In this document: positions 8,333 to 17,048 of the stretch, in pieces
How the letters are laid out: each line of letters begins with the position of its first letter
Numbering within the stretch: the first letter of the stretch is position 1
Assembly: GCA_031551275.1 (NCBI GenBank)
Contig: JAVBNX010000014.1
Span: 124,001 to 188,000, forward strand
From: JAVBMJ01 sp031551275
Lineage (GTDB): Bacteria > Bacteroidota > Bacteroidia > Bacteroidales > Rikenellaceae
Direction: 5' to 3'
Length of the DNA: 64,000 bases
Made by a program: the position numbers and the translations under genes
The notes under the pieces: generated by a model
What the model was told of the DNA's origin: nothing
The model's input: the letters and a program-made list of their open reading frames with translations, nothing else
The model's database searches: none

Positions 8333-8965
8333 ATGAAACGGACGACGATCCTGCTGCTGTTCGCGCTCCTGTTCCTACCCCTGGCCGCGCAACAAACCCG
8401 CCAAAAGAAGGTAACCCTGTTTGAACTCGATCTGGGCGCCGGGGCTTCTTACTGGAACTCCTCCGCGCTCCGGTACGGCTCTTCTTTTGAGGGGAGGCCG
8501 ATCACACAATGCAGCAGGTTCCTCTACGAATTCGAATTGAGGGTCAACCTTCCGGGGCGGCCCTGGAGCATCGGCATCCAGAACACCCAGGCGCGCGTTC
8601 ATTTCGAGAACAGTGAACTGGAGTTGTGCGAACAGCATGAGATCATGGGCGTCATGCTGACCGGGGATTACAACCTCTGGCAGGGCAAGTGGTTCAACCC
8701 GTTCCTCGGGGGTGGCGTGGGGGTAACCTACACAGGCTTCTACCTGGTCAACACGTACGACAACGTCCGGGACATCTTCTACACTCCCCGCCGGGAAAAC
8801 ACATCCAACCGGCCGTACTTTGCGCTGAGGACCGGATTCGAACTCTTTTACCACGTCCGGGGGACGCTGACCTACACCTCCGCGGGAAAGGGTATGTCTT
8901 ATTACGGGTTTACGGCGGGCGTGGTGTTCGGGGGCGGAAAAAGGATCAAGCGGAGCGGGAAATAA
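8333..8965 (+). CDS. Outer-membrane beta-barrel protein of unknown function
   Basis: 210 residues. The signal peptide is MKRTTILLLFALLFLPLAAQ with cleavage near Ala-Gln. The rest is made of amphipathic strands with Gly/Tyr turns such as FLGGGVGVTYTGFYLVNTY and a barrel-like final strand YYGFTAGVVFGGGKRIK. No catalytic motif is seen. It stands between the nucleotidyltransferase (divergent) and the LytM-like operon, which has its own promoter. The C-terminus is basic rather than ending in Phe, so folding as a barrel is likely but not certain. Confidence 0.65.
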   Translation: MKRTTILLLFALLFLPLAAQQTRQKKVTLFELDLGAGASYWNSSALRYGSSFEGRPITQCSRFLYEFELRVNLPGRPWSIGIQNTQARVHFENSELELCEQHEIMGVMLTGDYNLWQGKWFNPFLGGGVGVTYTGFYLVNTYDNVRDIFYTPRRENTSNRPYFALRTGFELFYHVRGTLTYTSAGKGMSYYGFTAGVVFGGGKRIKRSGK

Positions 8966-8994
8966 CCCGGCGAGGAAAATTCCCGATAATTTGT

Positions 8995-9002
8995 TACATT
9001 TG
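8995..9002 (+). promoter_or_regulatory. -7 element for the LytM-dxr-rseP-radA run
   Basis: TACATTTG lies only 9 bases before the ATG at 9012, implying a leader of about 5 bases or none. Confidence 0.55.
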
Positions 9003-9011
9003 CGGTTGCCT

Positions 9012-9866
9012 ATGAAATCAAACCGCAATTTCATCTACTTTCTGCGCAACCTGGGGATCAAGCACAGGCTCAGCTACCGCAACCAGCACGGCGACGTGGA
9101 GGTTTGGTACATGTTCCTCAGCCCGGTCAATATCATACTGGGCTTCCTGGCCCTGGTGTTGCTGCTGTTCATCATCATACTCTCCATTGTGGCCTACACG
9201 CCCGTGCTGGATCTGATCCCGGGCTACACGGGCAACAAGTCGCGGGCGATCATGATCGAGAACATCCGGCGGATCGACTCCCTGGAGCAGCGGGTGCTCG
9301 ACCTGACCGTATACAGTAACAACATCGCGCTGATCATGGAGGGCAAGACCCCCATCATCCGCACCGCCTCAGCCGGGGACTCGCTCCGGGTGGTGGGCAA
9401 CGTAAAACCCGGGGCGGCGGACTCCGCGCTGCGCGCCCAGATGGAGGGCGAGGGGATCTACTCGATCAACGACCCGGTCTCCATTAGGCGAACCTTACGC
9501 TCCAGCATGGAGCTGATGCCCCCGGCCATGGGAGTGATAACCACCACGTTCGAACCCCGCGAGGGAAGGTTCGGGGTCGGGATCGCCACGTCGCCCGAGC
9601 AGCAAGTGCTGGCCGTCGCCGACGGGACGGTTATCTCCAGCCTCTGGTCGCCCGAGCAGGGGTGGGTGGTCCAGATCCAGCACACGGGCAACCTGGTCTC
9701 GATCTACCGCAACATCGCCCAGATGATCAAATCGACGGGCGATAGGGTCCGCGCGGGCGAGGTGATCGCCTACTGCGGCAAGGGGAGCGACAACAAGGGC
9801 CAACTGGGCTTCGAGCTCTGGCACAACGGCACGGCCGTGGACCCGCAAAGCTACATCGTTTTTTAG
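9012..9866 (+). CDS. LytM/M23-like inner-membrane protein lacking the zinc ligands (probable non-catalytic factor)
   Basis: 284 residues. A cytosolic N-terminus of about 35 residues is followed by one membrane segment (about 36-63), a periplasmic helical stretch and a C-terminal LytM fold (about 170-284). Aligned to the M23 consensus, the metal ligands are all replaced: the first H-x-x-x-D pair is RFGVG, the Y-A-H-L position reads YRNI, and the H-L-H pair reads QLG. The fold residues AVADGTVI, GDRVRAGEVIAY and FELWHNG remain. It should therefore bind or activate rather than cut peptidoglycan, like the EnvC/NlpD activators. It is first in a tight run with dxr one base downstream. Confidence 0.8.
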   Translation: MKSNRNFIYFLRNLGIKHRLSYRNQHGDVEVWYMFLSPVNIILGFLALVLLLFIIILSIVAYTPVLDLIPGYTGNKSRAIMIENIRRIDSLEQRVLDLTVYSNNIALIMEGKTPIIRTASAGDSLRVVGNVKPGAADSALRAQMEGEGIYSINDPVSIRRTLRSSMELMPPAMGVITTTFEPREGRFGVGIATSPEQQVLAVADGTVISSLWSPEQGWVVQIQHTGNLVSIYRNIAQMIKSTGDRVRAGEVIAYCGKGSDNKGQLGFELWHNGTAVDPQSYIVF

Positions 9867-9867
9867 T

Positions 9868-11040
9868 ATGGGGGTAAATTCCGACAAGGGCGTCCAGCGG
9901 ATCGCCATACTGGGTTCGACGGGCTCGATCGGCAAACAGGCGGTGGAGATCCTGCGCTCATGGCCCGAACGGATGGAGGCGACCGTTCTGGCCGCCAACA
10001 ACAACTGGCAAACCCTGGCCGAGCAGGCGCGCGAGCTGATGCCCGACAGCGTGATAATCGGCAACAAGGAATACTACCCGCTGCTCAAGGAGGCTTTGAA
10101 AGAGCTGCCGATCAAGGTATACGCGGGGCCCGAAGCAATCGAGCAGATCGCCGCCAACACCGAGATAGACACCGTATTGAACGCCCTGGTGGGCTATGCG
10201 GGGCTGCGGCCTGCGCTGGCCGCGGTCAAGGCCGGCAAAAAGCTGGCCCTGGCCAACAAGGAGAGTTTGGTGGCGGCGGGGTCGGTCGTGATCCGCGAGG
10301 CGCTGGAGAACCGTGCGCCGATCATCCCGGTCGACTCGGAGCACTCGGCCATCTTCCAGTGTTTGATGGGTGAGCCTTCGCCGCTAAGGCGCGTGATACT
10401 GACCGCGTCCGGCGGGCCGTTCAGGAAGCTGTGCGCGGGAGAATTGGAACACGTCACCGTGGAGCAGGCCCTCGCCCACCCCAACTGGAACATGGGCGCC
10501 AAGATAACGATCGACTCCGCCACGATGCTCAACAAGGGCTTCGAAGTGATCGAGGCACACCATTTGTTCGGTATCGGGGCGGAGAGGATCGAAGTGCTGG
10601 TCCACCCCACCTCGATCGTCCACTCGATGGTCGAGTTCGAGGACGGGGCGATCAAGGCGCAACTCGGCGTGCCCGATATGAGGCTGCCGATCCAGTTGGC
10701 GCTGACCTTTCCCCACAGGCTGCCGGTCGTGGGGGAGAATTTTTTGAGTTTGAAACAACTCGCCTGCCTGCAATTCGAAGAGGCGGACCCCAAGAGGTTC
10801 CCCTGCCTGGGGCTGGCCTACGAGGCGATGAAAAGGGGCGGCAACAGCGGTTGCGTGCTGGTATCGGCGGGCGAGGAGGCGGTCAGGGCCTTTTTGGAGG
10901 GGAAGATCGGCTTTACGAAAATCGCGGCCTCGATAGAATATGCGTTGGAAAAGACGCCTTTTATCCCCTCGCCCACATTGGAAGATATTGAAACGACAAA
11001 CATAGAATCGAGAAAGATCATTACCGCGTTATGGAAATAG
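9868..11040 (+). CDS. dxr: 1-deoxy-D-xylulose 5-phosphate reductoisomerase
   Basis: 390 residues, a normal length. Converts DXP to 2-C-methyl-D-erythritol 4-phosphate with NADPH, the committed step of the MEP isoprenoid pathway. GSTGSIGKQAVEIL (about 10-23) is the NADPH loop; LANKESLVAAG, VDSEHSAIFQC and MGAKITIDSATMLNKG are the conserved substrate and metal blocks. The Asp and Glu of DSEH supply divalent metal ligands. It starts one base after the LytM-like gene and overlaps rseP by 10 bases. It is essential in organisms without the mevalonate route. Confidence 0.97.
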   Translation: MGVNSDKGVQRIAILGSTGSIGKQAVEILRSWPERMEATVLAANNNWQTLAEQARELMPDSVIIGNKEYYPLLKEALKELPIKVYAGPEAIEQIAANTEIDTVLNALVGYAGLRPALAAVKAGKKLALANKESLVAAGSVVIREALENRAPIIPVDSEHSAIFQCLMGEPSPLRRVILTASGGPFRKLCAGELEHVTVEQALAHPNWNMGAKITIDSATMLNKGFEVIEAHHLFGIGAERIEVLVHPTSIVHSMVEFEDGAIKAQLGVPDMRLPIQLALTFPHRLPVVGENFLSLKQLACLQFEEADPKRFPCLGLAYEAMKRGGNSGCVLVSAGEEAVRAFLEGKIGFTKIAASIEYALEKTPFIPSPTLEDIETTNIESRKIITALWK

Positions 11041-12362
11041 TAATCAAGATACTGCAATTTATCGCCAGCTTCTCGCTGCTGGTCATCATCCACGAGTTGG
11101 GGCACTTCCTCTGGGCGCGCGCCTTCGGGATCCGGGTGGAGAAATTCTACCTCTTCTTCGACCCCTGGTTCTCGCTCTTCAAGTTCACCTACAAGGGCAC
11201 CGAGTACGGGATCGGATGGATCCCGTTCGGGGGCTACGTGAAGATCGCGGGGATGGTCGACGAGTCGATGGACACCGACCAGTTGAAGCAACCCGCCAAG
11301 CCCGACGAGTTCCGCTCAAAGCCCGCGTGGAAGCGGCTGTGCGTGATGCTGGGCGGGGTGGTGATGAACGTCTTGCTGGCGCTGATGATCTATATCGGGA
11401 TGTGCAAGGCGTGGGGCGAGGAGTATTTCGCACCCGAGGATATCAAATACGGCTACGTGTTCAGCGGCCTGGGCCACGAGATGGGCTTCAAGGACGGCGA
11501 CCGGCTGGTCTCGGTGGACGGCAAGAGCTACGACGACATTACCCCCATGCTGCAGGCGCTGCTTTTCGATCCGGCGCGCTGGGTGACGGTTCAACGGGGC
11601 GACTCGATGGTTGACGTGGAGATCGGCGAGGAATTCCTGGCTGCCAAGTTACAGGACCCTAACCTTTTGACCATCCGGGTACCCTTTGTGGTTTATGAAC
11701 CCGTGGCGGGCAGCGAGGCGCTCAAAGCGGGGGTGATGGCCGGGGACAAACTGGTCATGATCGACTCGCTGGATGCGCGTTTCCAGGACCAAAGCACCAA
11801 ATTGCTGGCCGAAAGGAGCGGCAAAACGGCTATGCTGACCTTTATGCGCGACAGCGCGGGACAGCAAATAGCGGTCACGTTGCCCATAGCGGTAGACGCG
11901 GCGGGCAAGATCGGGGCGAAACTCACTCCCGCGACGGAGCTACTGTCTTACAAGACGCACGAATACAGCTTTTTGCAGGCGATCCCCGCCGGGATCAAGC
12001 GCACGGGAAGCGAGATCGCGGGTTACTGGAAACAGATCAAGATGATCGCCAACCCCAAGACCGAGGCGTACAAATCGCTGGGCGGAGTGATCTCCATCGG
12101 CAGCATATTCCCCTCGAGTTGGAGCTGGTTCGGGTTCTGGAACGTGACGGCCTTTTTGTCGATCATCCTCGCGGTGATGAACGTGTTGCCCATCCCGGGG
12201 TTGGACGGCGGGCACGCCCTGTTCGCCATCGTGGAGATGATTACCGGCAAAAAGCCGTCTGACAAGTTCATGGAGTTCGCGCAGATCCTCGGGATGTGCA
12301 TCATCCTGCTTCTGATCCTTTACGCCACGGGGAACGATATTTACCGGTTCTTTATAAAATAA
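11031..12362 (+). CDS. rseP: Site-2 intramembrane metalloprotease RseP
   Basis: 443 residues. The zinc motif HELGH is at 21-25 inside the first membrane segment, and the second ligand motif NVLPIPGLDGG is near residue 384. Tandem PDZ-like regions lie between (about 130-300). It cuts membrane-spanning anti-sigma factors or remnant signal peptides in the bilayer. Placement after dxr in one unit is the widespread bacterial order. It could act on anti-sigma proteins such as the one at 3667-4038, which is speculation. The start overlaps the end of dxr by 10 bases. Confidence 0.95.
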   Translation: MEIVIKILQFIASFSLLVIIHELGHFLWARAFGIRVEKFYLFFDPWFSLFKFTYKGTEYGIGWIPFGGYVKIAGMVDESMDTDQLKQPAKPDEFRSKPAWKRLCVMLGGVVMNVLLALMIYIGMCKAWGEEYFAPEDIKYGYVFSGLGHEMGFKDGDRLVSVDGKSYDDITPMLQALLFDPARWVTVQRGDSMVDVEIGEEFLAAKLQDPNLLTIRVPFVVYEPVAGSEALKAGVMAGDKLVMIDSLDARFQDQSTKLLAERSGKTAMLTFMRDSAGQQIAVTLPIAVDAAGKIGAKLTPATELLSYKTHEYSFLQAIPAGIKRTGSEIAGYWKQIKMIANPKTEAYKSLGGVISIGSIFPSSWSWFGFWNVTAFLSIILAVMNVLPIPGLDGGHALFAIVEMITGKKPSDKFMEFAQILGMCIILLLILYATGNDIYRFFIK

Positions 12363-12368
12363 ACGGCC

Positions 12369-13484
12369 ATGGCATCGAAAGTCTATTTTACCGATATGCG
12401 GGCGGGGGTGCAGCAAAACCTCCCCGACAAGCTCGAGAAACTGCTGAAAAAGGCGGGGATCGGGGAGCTGGACTGCAAGAACAGGTTTACCGCCGTCAAG
12501 CTCCACTTCGGCGAGCCGGGCAACCTGGGCTACGTGCGGCACAACTACACGGCCAGAATCGTGGAGATACTCAACGCCATGGGCGCGCGGACATTCCTGA
12601 CCGATGCCAACACGCTCTACTCGGGGCGCAGGGCCAACGCGATCGACCATTTGGTCAGCGCGGCGATCAACGGATTCAATCCCATCACGGTGCAGGCCCC
12701 GGTCATCATCGCCGACGGACTGAAAGGCAACGAGGAGGTGGAGATCCCCGTCAATTCGAAATGGGTCAAGACGGCCCGGATCGGGGCAGCCATCGCCGAG
12801 GCGGACGTGATCGTCTCGGTCAGCCACTTCAAGGGGCACGGGATGACCGGATTCGGGGGGACGCTGAAGAATATCGGCATGGGGTGCGCCTCCCGGGCCG
12901 GAAAAATGAACCTGCACGATGAGGCGGGACCCTCGATCGTGCGCAAACTCTGCACCGCCTGCGGGATGTGCATCAAGCGGTGCGCCTACAAGGCGATCGC
13001 CCTCGACAAAGAGCATATCGCGGTAATCGACAAGGACAAGTGCGTGGGGTGCGGGCAATGCATCGCCATGTGCCGTTTCGGGGCCGTGGCAGCCAACCAC
13101 GACTCCTCGGCGGACGGGATGAACCGCAAGATCGCCGAGTACACCCTGGCCGTCTTGCAGGGCAAGCCCAACTTCCATATCAGCTTTATAATCAGCGTGT
13201 CGCCCGAGTGCGACTGCTGGGCGCATAACGACATGGCCATCGTGCCGGATATCGGCATGGCGGCCTCGTTCGACCCGGTGGCGCTCGACCAGGCGTGCGC
13301 CGACCTGGTGGCCGCCGCCCCGGTAATCCCGGGCAGCGCGGCGCATGAGCACTCCCACGGGGAGAGTCTGGAAGGGAAAGATAAGTTCAGGCTCGTCCAT
13401 CCGGACATCGATTGGCGCGTGGGGCTGGAACACGCGGAGAAGATCGGCCTCGGCTCGCGCGAATACGAGCTCATCAGAATGTGA
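12369..13484 (+). CDS. DUF362 domain protein with two 4Fe-4S ferredoxin motifs
   Basis: 371 residues. The N-terminal DUF362 domain includes AVKLHFGEPGNLGYVR and VSVSHFKGHGMTGFGG. A bacterial-type ferredoxin insert near residues 196-240 has CTACGMCIKRC and CVGCGQCIAMC, each followed at a distance by the usual Pro/Phe-equivalent segment. It should bind two 4Fe-4S clusters and act as an electron-transfer or redox protein in the cytoplasm; the partner is unknown. It lies 6 bases after rseP, and its TGA shares a base with the ATG of radA (TGATG). No signal peptide is visible. Confidence 0.85.
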   Translation: MASKVYFTDMRAGVQQNLPDKLEKLLKKAGIGELDCKNRFTAVKLHFGEPGNLGYVRHNYTARIVEILNAMGARTFLTDANTLYSGRRANAIDHLVSAAINGFNPITVQAPVIIADGLKGNEEVEIPVNSKWVKTARIGAAIAEADVIVSVSHFKGHGMTGFGGTLKNIGMGCASRAGKMNLHDEAGPSIVRKLCTACGMCIKRCAYKAIALDKEHIAVIDKDKCVGCGQCIAMCRFGAVAANHDSSADGMNRKIAEYTLAVLQGKPNFHISFIISVSPECDCWAHNDMAIVPDIGMAASFDPVALDQACADLVAAAPVIPGSAAHEHSHGESLEGKDKFRLVHPDIDWRVGLEHAEKIGLGSREYELIRM

Positions 13485-14842
13485 TGGCCAAGGTCAAAAA
13501 GGCATATTTCTGTTCGGGGTGTGGGCATGAGGCCCCCAAATGGCTGGGGCGCTGCCCGAGCTGCGGGGAGTGGAACACCTTTACCGAGGAGGTAATCTCG
13601 CGCGAGAGCGGGGCGACGCCCTCATCGATGCGGGTAACGGCTGCCAAGCCCACACCCATCGACAAGATCGAAAAGCAGGAGCACAGCCGTGTCGATCTGA
13701 ACATCGAGGAGTTGAACCGCGTGCTGGGCGGGGGGCTGGTCCCGGGATCGATGATCCTTCTGGGGGGCGAGCCGGGCATCGGCAAGTCGACTTTGAGTTT
13801 GCAGATCGCACTCTCCAATCCGGGGCTGACCACGCTCTACGTCTCGGGCGAGGAGTCGCCCTCGCAGATCAAGATGAGGGCGGCGCGGCTCGACGGGTCG
13901 GGCGAGGGGTGTCTGGTCTACGCCGATACGCTTTTGGAGAATATTATTTTGCAGGCCGAGCAGGTCAAGCCCGATATCCTGGTGGTCGACTCGATCCAAA
14001 CCGTCTTCAGCGAAGCGATCGACTCGTCGCCGGGTAGCGTCTCCCAGATCCGGGAGTGCGCGGCGGTGCTGTTGAAATTCGCCAAGACGACAGGGATTTC
14101 GGTCTTCCTGATCGGGCACATTACCAAGGAGGGGACCATTGCGGGGCCCAAGATCCTGGAGCACATCGTAGACGTGGTGTTGAGCTTCGAGGGGGATAAC
14201 AACAACATTTACCGCATTTTGCGAGGCGTGAAAAACCGTTTCGGGGCGACGTTCGAGATCGGGGTCTTCGAGATGCGGGGAAACGGGCTGGTGGAGATCA
14301 AAAATCCTTCGGAGATCCTGCTCTCCCACTACGACGAGCCTTTGAGTGGGATCGCGGTCGGGGCGGCGGTGGACGGGATCAGGCCCTACCTGATCGAGAC
14401 GCAGGCGCTGGTGGGCAACGCGGCCTACGGGACGCCCCAACGCTCGGCCACGGGATTCGATTTCAAGCGGTTGAACATGCTGGTCGCCGTGCTCGAGAAG
14501 CGGCTGGGGCTGAAGATGTACCAGAAAGATCTGTTCCTCAACTTCGCCGGGGGGTTCAAGGTCGCCGACACGGGGCTGGACCTGGCGGTTTGCGGGGCGG
14601 TCATTTCGTCCTACTTCGACCGGGCCATCGCCGAGGGGCTGTGCCTGGCGGGGGAGGTCGGGCTTTCGGGCGAGGTAAGGCCCGCGCCCAGGAGTGAACA
14701 GCGCATCGCTGAGGCGGCCCGGCTGGGGTTCAAAAGGATCGTCGTGTCGGGGTTTCTGAAAAACCCCTCCTTCAAGGCCCCGAAAGGGATCGAGGTGGTC
14801 TATATCAACCGGTTGGACGAGCTTACCAAAAATTTATTTTGA
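13484..14842 (+). CDS. radA: DNA repair protein RadA (Sms)
   Basis: 452 residues. An N-terminal zinc finger CSGCGHEAPKWLGRCPSC is followed by Walker A GGEPGIGKSTL, the RadA-specific KNRFG motif (in RGVKNRFGATFEIG) and a C-terminal Lon-protease-like domain (FNFAGGFKVADTGLDLAV). It is a hexameric DnaB-like helicase that drives branch migration in recombination. The ATG at 13484 overlaps the previous TGA; an upstream in-frame start (13412) lies inside DUF362 and is rejected. Its last 9 bases overlap the convergent glycerophosphodiesterase gene. Confidence 0.95.
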   Translation: MAKVKKAYFCSGCGHEAPKWLGRCPSCGEWNTFTEEVISRESGATPSSMRVTAAKPTPIDKIEKQEHSRVDLNIEELNRVLGGGLVPGSMILLGGEPGIGKSTLSLQIALSNPGLTTLYVSGEESPSQIKMRAARLDGSGEGCLVYADTLLENIILQAEQVKPDILVVDSIQTVFSEAIDSSPGSVSQIRECAAVLLKFAKTTGISVFLIGHITKEGTIAGPKILEHIVDVVLSFEGDNNNIYRILRGVKNRFGATFEIGVFEMRGNGLVEIKNPSEILLSHYDEPLSGIAVGAAVDGIRPYLIETQALVGNAAYGTPQRSATGFDFKRLNMLVAVLEKRLGLKMYQKDLFLNFAGGFKVADTGLDLAVCGAVISSYFDRAIAEGLCLAGEVGLSGEVRPAPRSEQRIAEAARLGFKRIVVSGFLKNPSFKAPKGIEVVYINRLDELTKNLF

Positions 14843-15616
14843 GGCGGGCGGGGTTTCCGCGGCCAGGCGCATCGCATCGACGGGGTTGTCGGTGGTAATG
14901 TAGTCCGCGCCTTGTTGAATTACCCATTGGATGTCCGCGGGGCGGTTGACCGTCCAGACGTTTACGGTCAGGCCGAGGTTTTTCGCCTCGGCAAACCATT
15001 CGGGATGGGCCTGCATCGCGGAAAGTGGGTAGTCGATGCCGGTGTATTTCAGTGCATGGGTCTGTTGCGGGGTCAGATCGCCCTCCAGGTAGACGACCCG
15101 GGCTTTCGGGTCCATGCGCACCAGCTCGTCGCAGATCGTCCGGCTGAAGGAGATGTACTCCACCTGATCGGCCAGGTTCAGGGTTTGGACCATCATCATG
15201 ACCTGTTTGGCCGCCTCGCGGTTCAGCGAATCGGAATGGTGGTCCTTGATCTCGGCAACCAGTTTGATATCAAGGCCGGCGCCCTCGTTGAGGTACTCCA
15301 TCAAGGTGGGAATCGTCTCTCCGTTGGGAAGGGGCGTTTCGCGCAGGCGCTCCAGGGTGGATCTTGTGATGGTGTCGCCCTGCGGTGTGACGGCGTTGTG
15401 GTAGACGACCGGGATGCCGGCGAGGGTAATCCAGATATCGAATTCGCTGCCCCAAGCCCCGGCTTGCGCGGCGTTGCGCAACGAGGAGAGGGTGTTTTCG
15501 TACGATCCGGGCGTGTCCCAGTAGCCCCGGTGGGCGATCACGCGGGTTTCAGTGGTTTGCGGGGCGCAGGCGGTAAGGGCCAGCAACAGGGCGAAAAAGG
15601 GCGGCAGGTTCTTCAT
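14834..15616 (-). CDS. Glycerophosphodiester phosphodiesterase family lipoprotein
   Basis: 260 residues with a lipoprotein signal (LLALTAC, Cys17). VIAHRGYWDTPGSYENT is the GDPD start with the first catalytic His-Arg. EFDIWIT supplies the Glu/Asp metal ligands. VVYHNAV holds the second catalytic His, although the usual His-Asp reads His-Asn. VAEIKDH and the late VNVWTVN fit the family. It would hydrolyse glycerophosphodiesters (lipid head groups) to glycerol 3-phosphate in the periplasm or at the surface. It diverges from the radical SAM-importer unit, and its 3' end overlaps that of radA. Confidence 0.85.
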   Translation of the reverse strand: MKNLPPFFALLLALTACAPQTTETRVIAHRGYWDTPGSYENTLSSLRNAAQAGAWGSEFDIWITLAGIPVVYHNAVTPQGDTITRSTLERLRETPLPNGETIPTLMEYLNEGAGLDIKLVAEIKDHHSDSLNREAAKQVMMMVQTLNLADQVEYISFSRTICDELVRMDPKARVVYLEGDLTPQQTHALKYTGIDYPLSAMQAHPEWFAEAKNLGLTVNVWTVNRPADIQWVIQQGADYITTDNPVDAMRLAAETPPASK

Positions 15617-15633
15617 TTGAAAGGGTGTTTAGG

Positions 15634-15641
15634 CAAAGGTA
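15634..15641 (-). promoter_or_regulatory. -7 element for the glycerophosphodiesterase gene
   Basis: TACCTTTG on the minus strand, 17 bases upstream of the ATG. Confidence 0.55.
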
Positions 15642-15674
15642 AACATTACGCGCTTTTATATCGCGGTTTTTTGC

Positions 15675-15759
15675 TACTTTTGCGTTCCGCGAAAATAGGA
15701 TGCGCCTCGGCAATTTTCCAAGCAAGCTTGGAAATTGCGCTCGGCTTTCACTATCTTTG
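15675..15759 (+). repeat. Imperfect palindromic intergenic element bounded by -7-like boxes
   Basis: The core pairs GCAATTTTCCAAGC (15710-15723) with GCTTGGAAATTGC (15726-15738) and is flanked by near-mirror GCGCCTCGG / GCGCTCGG segments. A plus-strand TACTTTTG (15675-15682), a minus-strand TATTTTCG (15689-15696) and a plus-strand TATCTTTG (15752-15759) surround it. It resembles a family of palindromic, promoter-bearing repeats that I recall from Bacteroidales intergenic regions. No second copy was noticed in this window. Confidence 0.5.
15752..15759 (+). promoter_or_regulatory. -7 element for the anSME-ABC importer unit
   Basis: TATCTTTG, 20 bases before the ATG at 15780; it forms the right edge of the palindromic element. 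Confidence 0.6.
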
Positions 15760-15779
15760 TTTCCCGATAACCTCACACG

Positions 15780-17048
15780 ATGATTAACCGCAAAGAGTCG
15801 CTTACCTTTGCCGACGCGCTCAAGCACAAGCGCCCCTCGGCGTTCGCCACGATGATCAAGCCCATCGGGTCGATGTGCAACATGGATTGCCACTACTGCT
15901 ACTACCTGGACAAGGCCGAACTGTACGGGGGACGGCAGCCCATCATGTCGGTAGAACTGCTGGAAGAGTATGTGCGCCAGTACATCGAGGCCAACGACGT
16001 GCCGCTGGTGACCTTCGTGTGGCACGGCGGGGAGCCCCTGATCGCGGGGATAGACTACTACCGCAAGGCGGTGGAGTTCCAGAAGAAATACAAGGGCGAC
16101 AAGCAGATCGACAACTCGCTGCAAACCAACGGGCTGCTGGTCAACGAGGAGTGGTGCGACTTTTTCCGGGAAGAGAAATTCCTGCTGGGGGTCTCCATCG
16201 ACGGGCCCAAAGATATCCACGACGCCTACCGGCGCAACAAGGGCGACGAGCCCACCTTCGACCGGGTGGTCAGGGCGATCGAAATGATGGCGCAGCGGGG
16301 GGTGGAGTACAACACGCTGAGCGTGGTCAACAACCTGTGCGAAGGGCGCGGGGTGGAGGTCTACCGCTTCCTCAAGTCGCTGGGCAGCCACTTTATGCAA
16401 TTCCTGCCCGCCGTGGAGCACGTGGTCGACGTACCGGGCTCCAAACGGGCGGCCATCGTATCGCCGGGGTCGGTCGCCAATTCGCACCTGGCCGAATGGT
16501 CGGTCTCGGCCAAGGGCTACGGGCGTTTTCTGAACGATATTTTCGACGAGTGGGTGATCGCCGATGTGGGCAACTACTTCGTGCAGATGTTCGACGTGGC
16601 GCTGGCCCAATGGGTCGGGGTGCAGCCCGGACTGTGCTCGTTCGCTGACAGTTGCGGAGACGCGCTGGTGGTCGAGCACAACGGGGACGTGTTCAGTTGC
16701 GACCACTTCGTCTATCCCGAGTACAAGATCGGCAACATCCTCGAGACCGACCTGAGGACGCTCCATAAATCGAAGCCCCAGTTCAAGTTCGGGGTCGAGA
16801 AGCGCAACTCCCTGCCCACGCAGTGTTTGCGCTGCAACTGGTACTTCGCCTGCCGGGGGGAGTGCCCCAAACACCGGTTCGAGACCACAGACAGGGGCGA
16901 AAAGGGGCTCAACACGCTGTGCGAAGCCTACAAGATGTTCTTCTCGCACGCGGAGCCCTATATGAAATACATGGCCGGGTTGCTGGCCGAGCAGAAGCCT
17001 GCGGCGCTGGTCATCCCCTGGGCGCGGCAACGGATGGGGATGATGTGA
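15780..17048 (+). CDS. Anaerobic sulfatase-maturating enzyme family radical SAM protein
   Basis: 422 residues. The SAM-cluster motif is CNMDCHYC (Cys33, 37, 40). A SPASM domain follows with GLCSFADSCG, DVFSCDHF and CLRCNWYFACRGECPKHRF plus a final LNTLCEAY, giving ligands for two auxiliary 4Fe-4S clusters. The order and spacing match the Bacteroides anSME/ChuR type, which oxidises a Cys or Ser of a sulfatase to formylglycine. No sulfatase gene is in the window. Its TGA overlaps the ATG of the ABC binding protein (TGATG), an unusual partner. A related peptide-modifying SPASM enzyme is the main alternative. Confidence 0.85.
   Translation: MINRKESLTFADALKHKRPSAFATMIKPIGSMCNMDCHYCYYLDKAELYGGRQPIMSVELLEEYVRQYIEANDVPLVTFVWHGGEPLIAGIDYYRKAVEFQKKYKGDKQIDNSLQTNGLLVNEEWCDFFREEKFLLGVSIDGPKDIHDAYRRNKGDEPTFDRVVRAIEMMAQRGVEYNTLSVVNNLCEGRGVEVYRFLKSLGSHFMQFLPAVEHVVDVPGSKRAAIVSPGSVANSHLAEWSVSAKGYGRFLNDIFDEWVIADVGNYFVQMFDVALAQWVGVQPGLCSFADSCGDALVVEHNGDVFSCDHFVYPEYKIGNILETDLRTLHKSKPQFKFGVEKRNSLPTQCLRCNWYFACRGECPKHRFETTDRGEKGLNTLCEAYKMFFSHAEPYMKYMAGLLAEQKPAALVIPWARQRMGMM

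Noticed and set aside
11940..13433. Long open frame (about 500 codons) opposite rseP and the DUF362 gene
   Set aside because: Its product is rich in Arg/Val/Gly/His with no domain, and it lies exactly opposite well-supported genes. GC-rich third positions create such antisense frames.
15617..15779. Cobalamin riboswitch upstream of the radical SAM-importer unit
   Set aside because: The region is only 163 bases, is occupied by a palindromic element and promoters, and I found no B12-box-like sequence.
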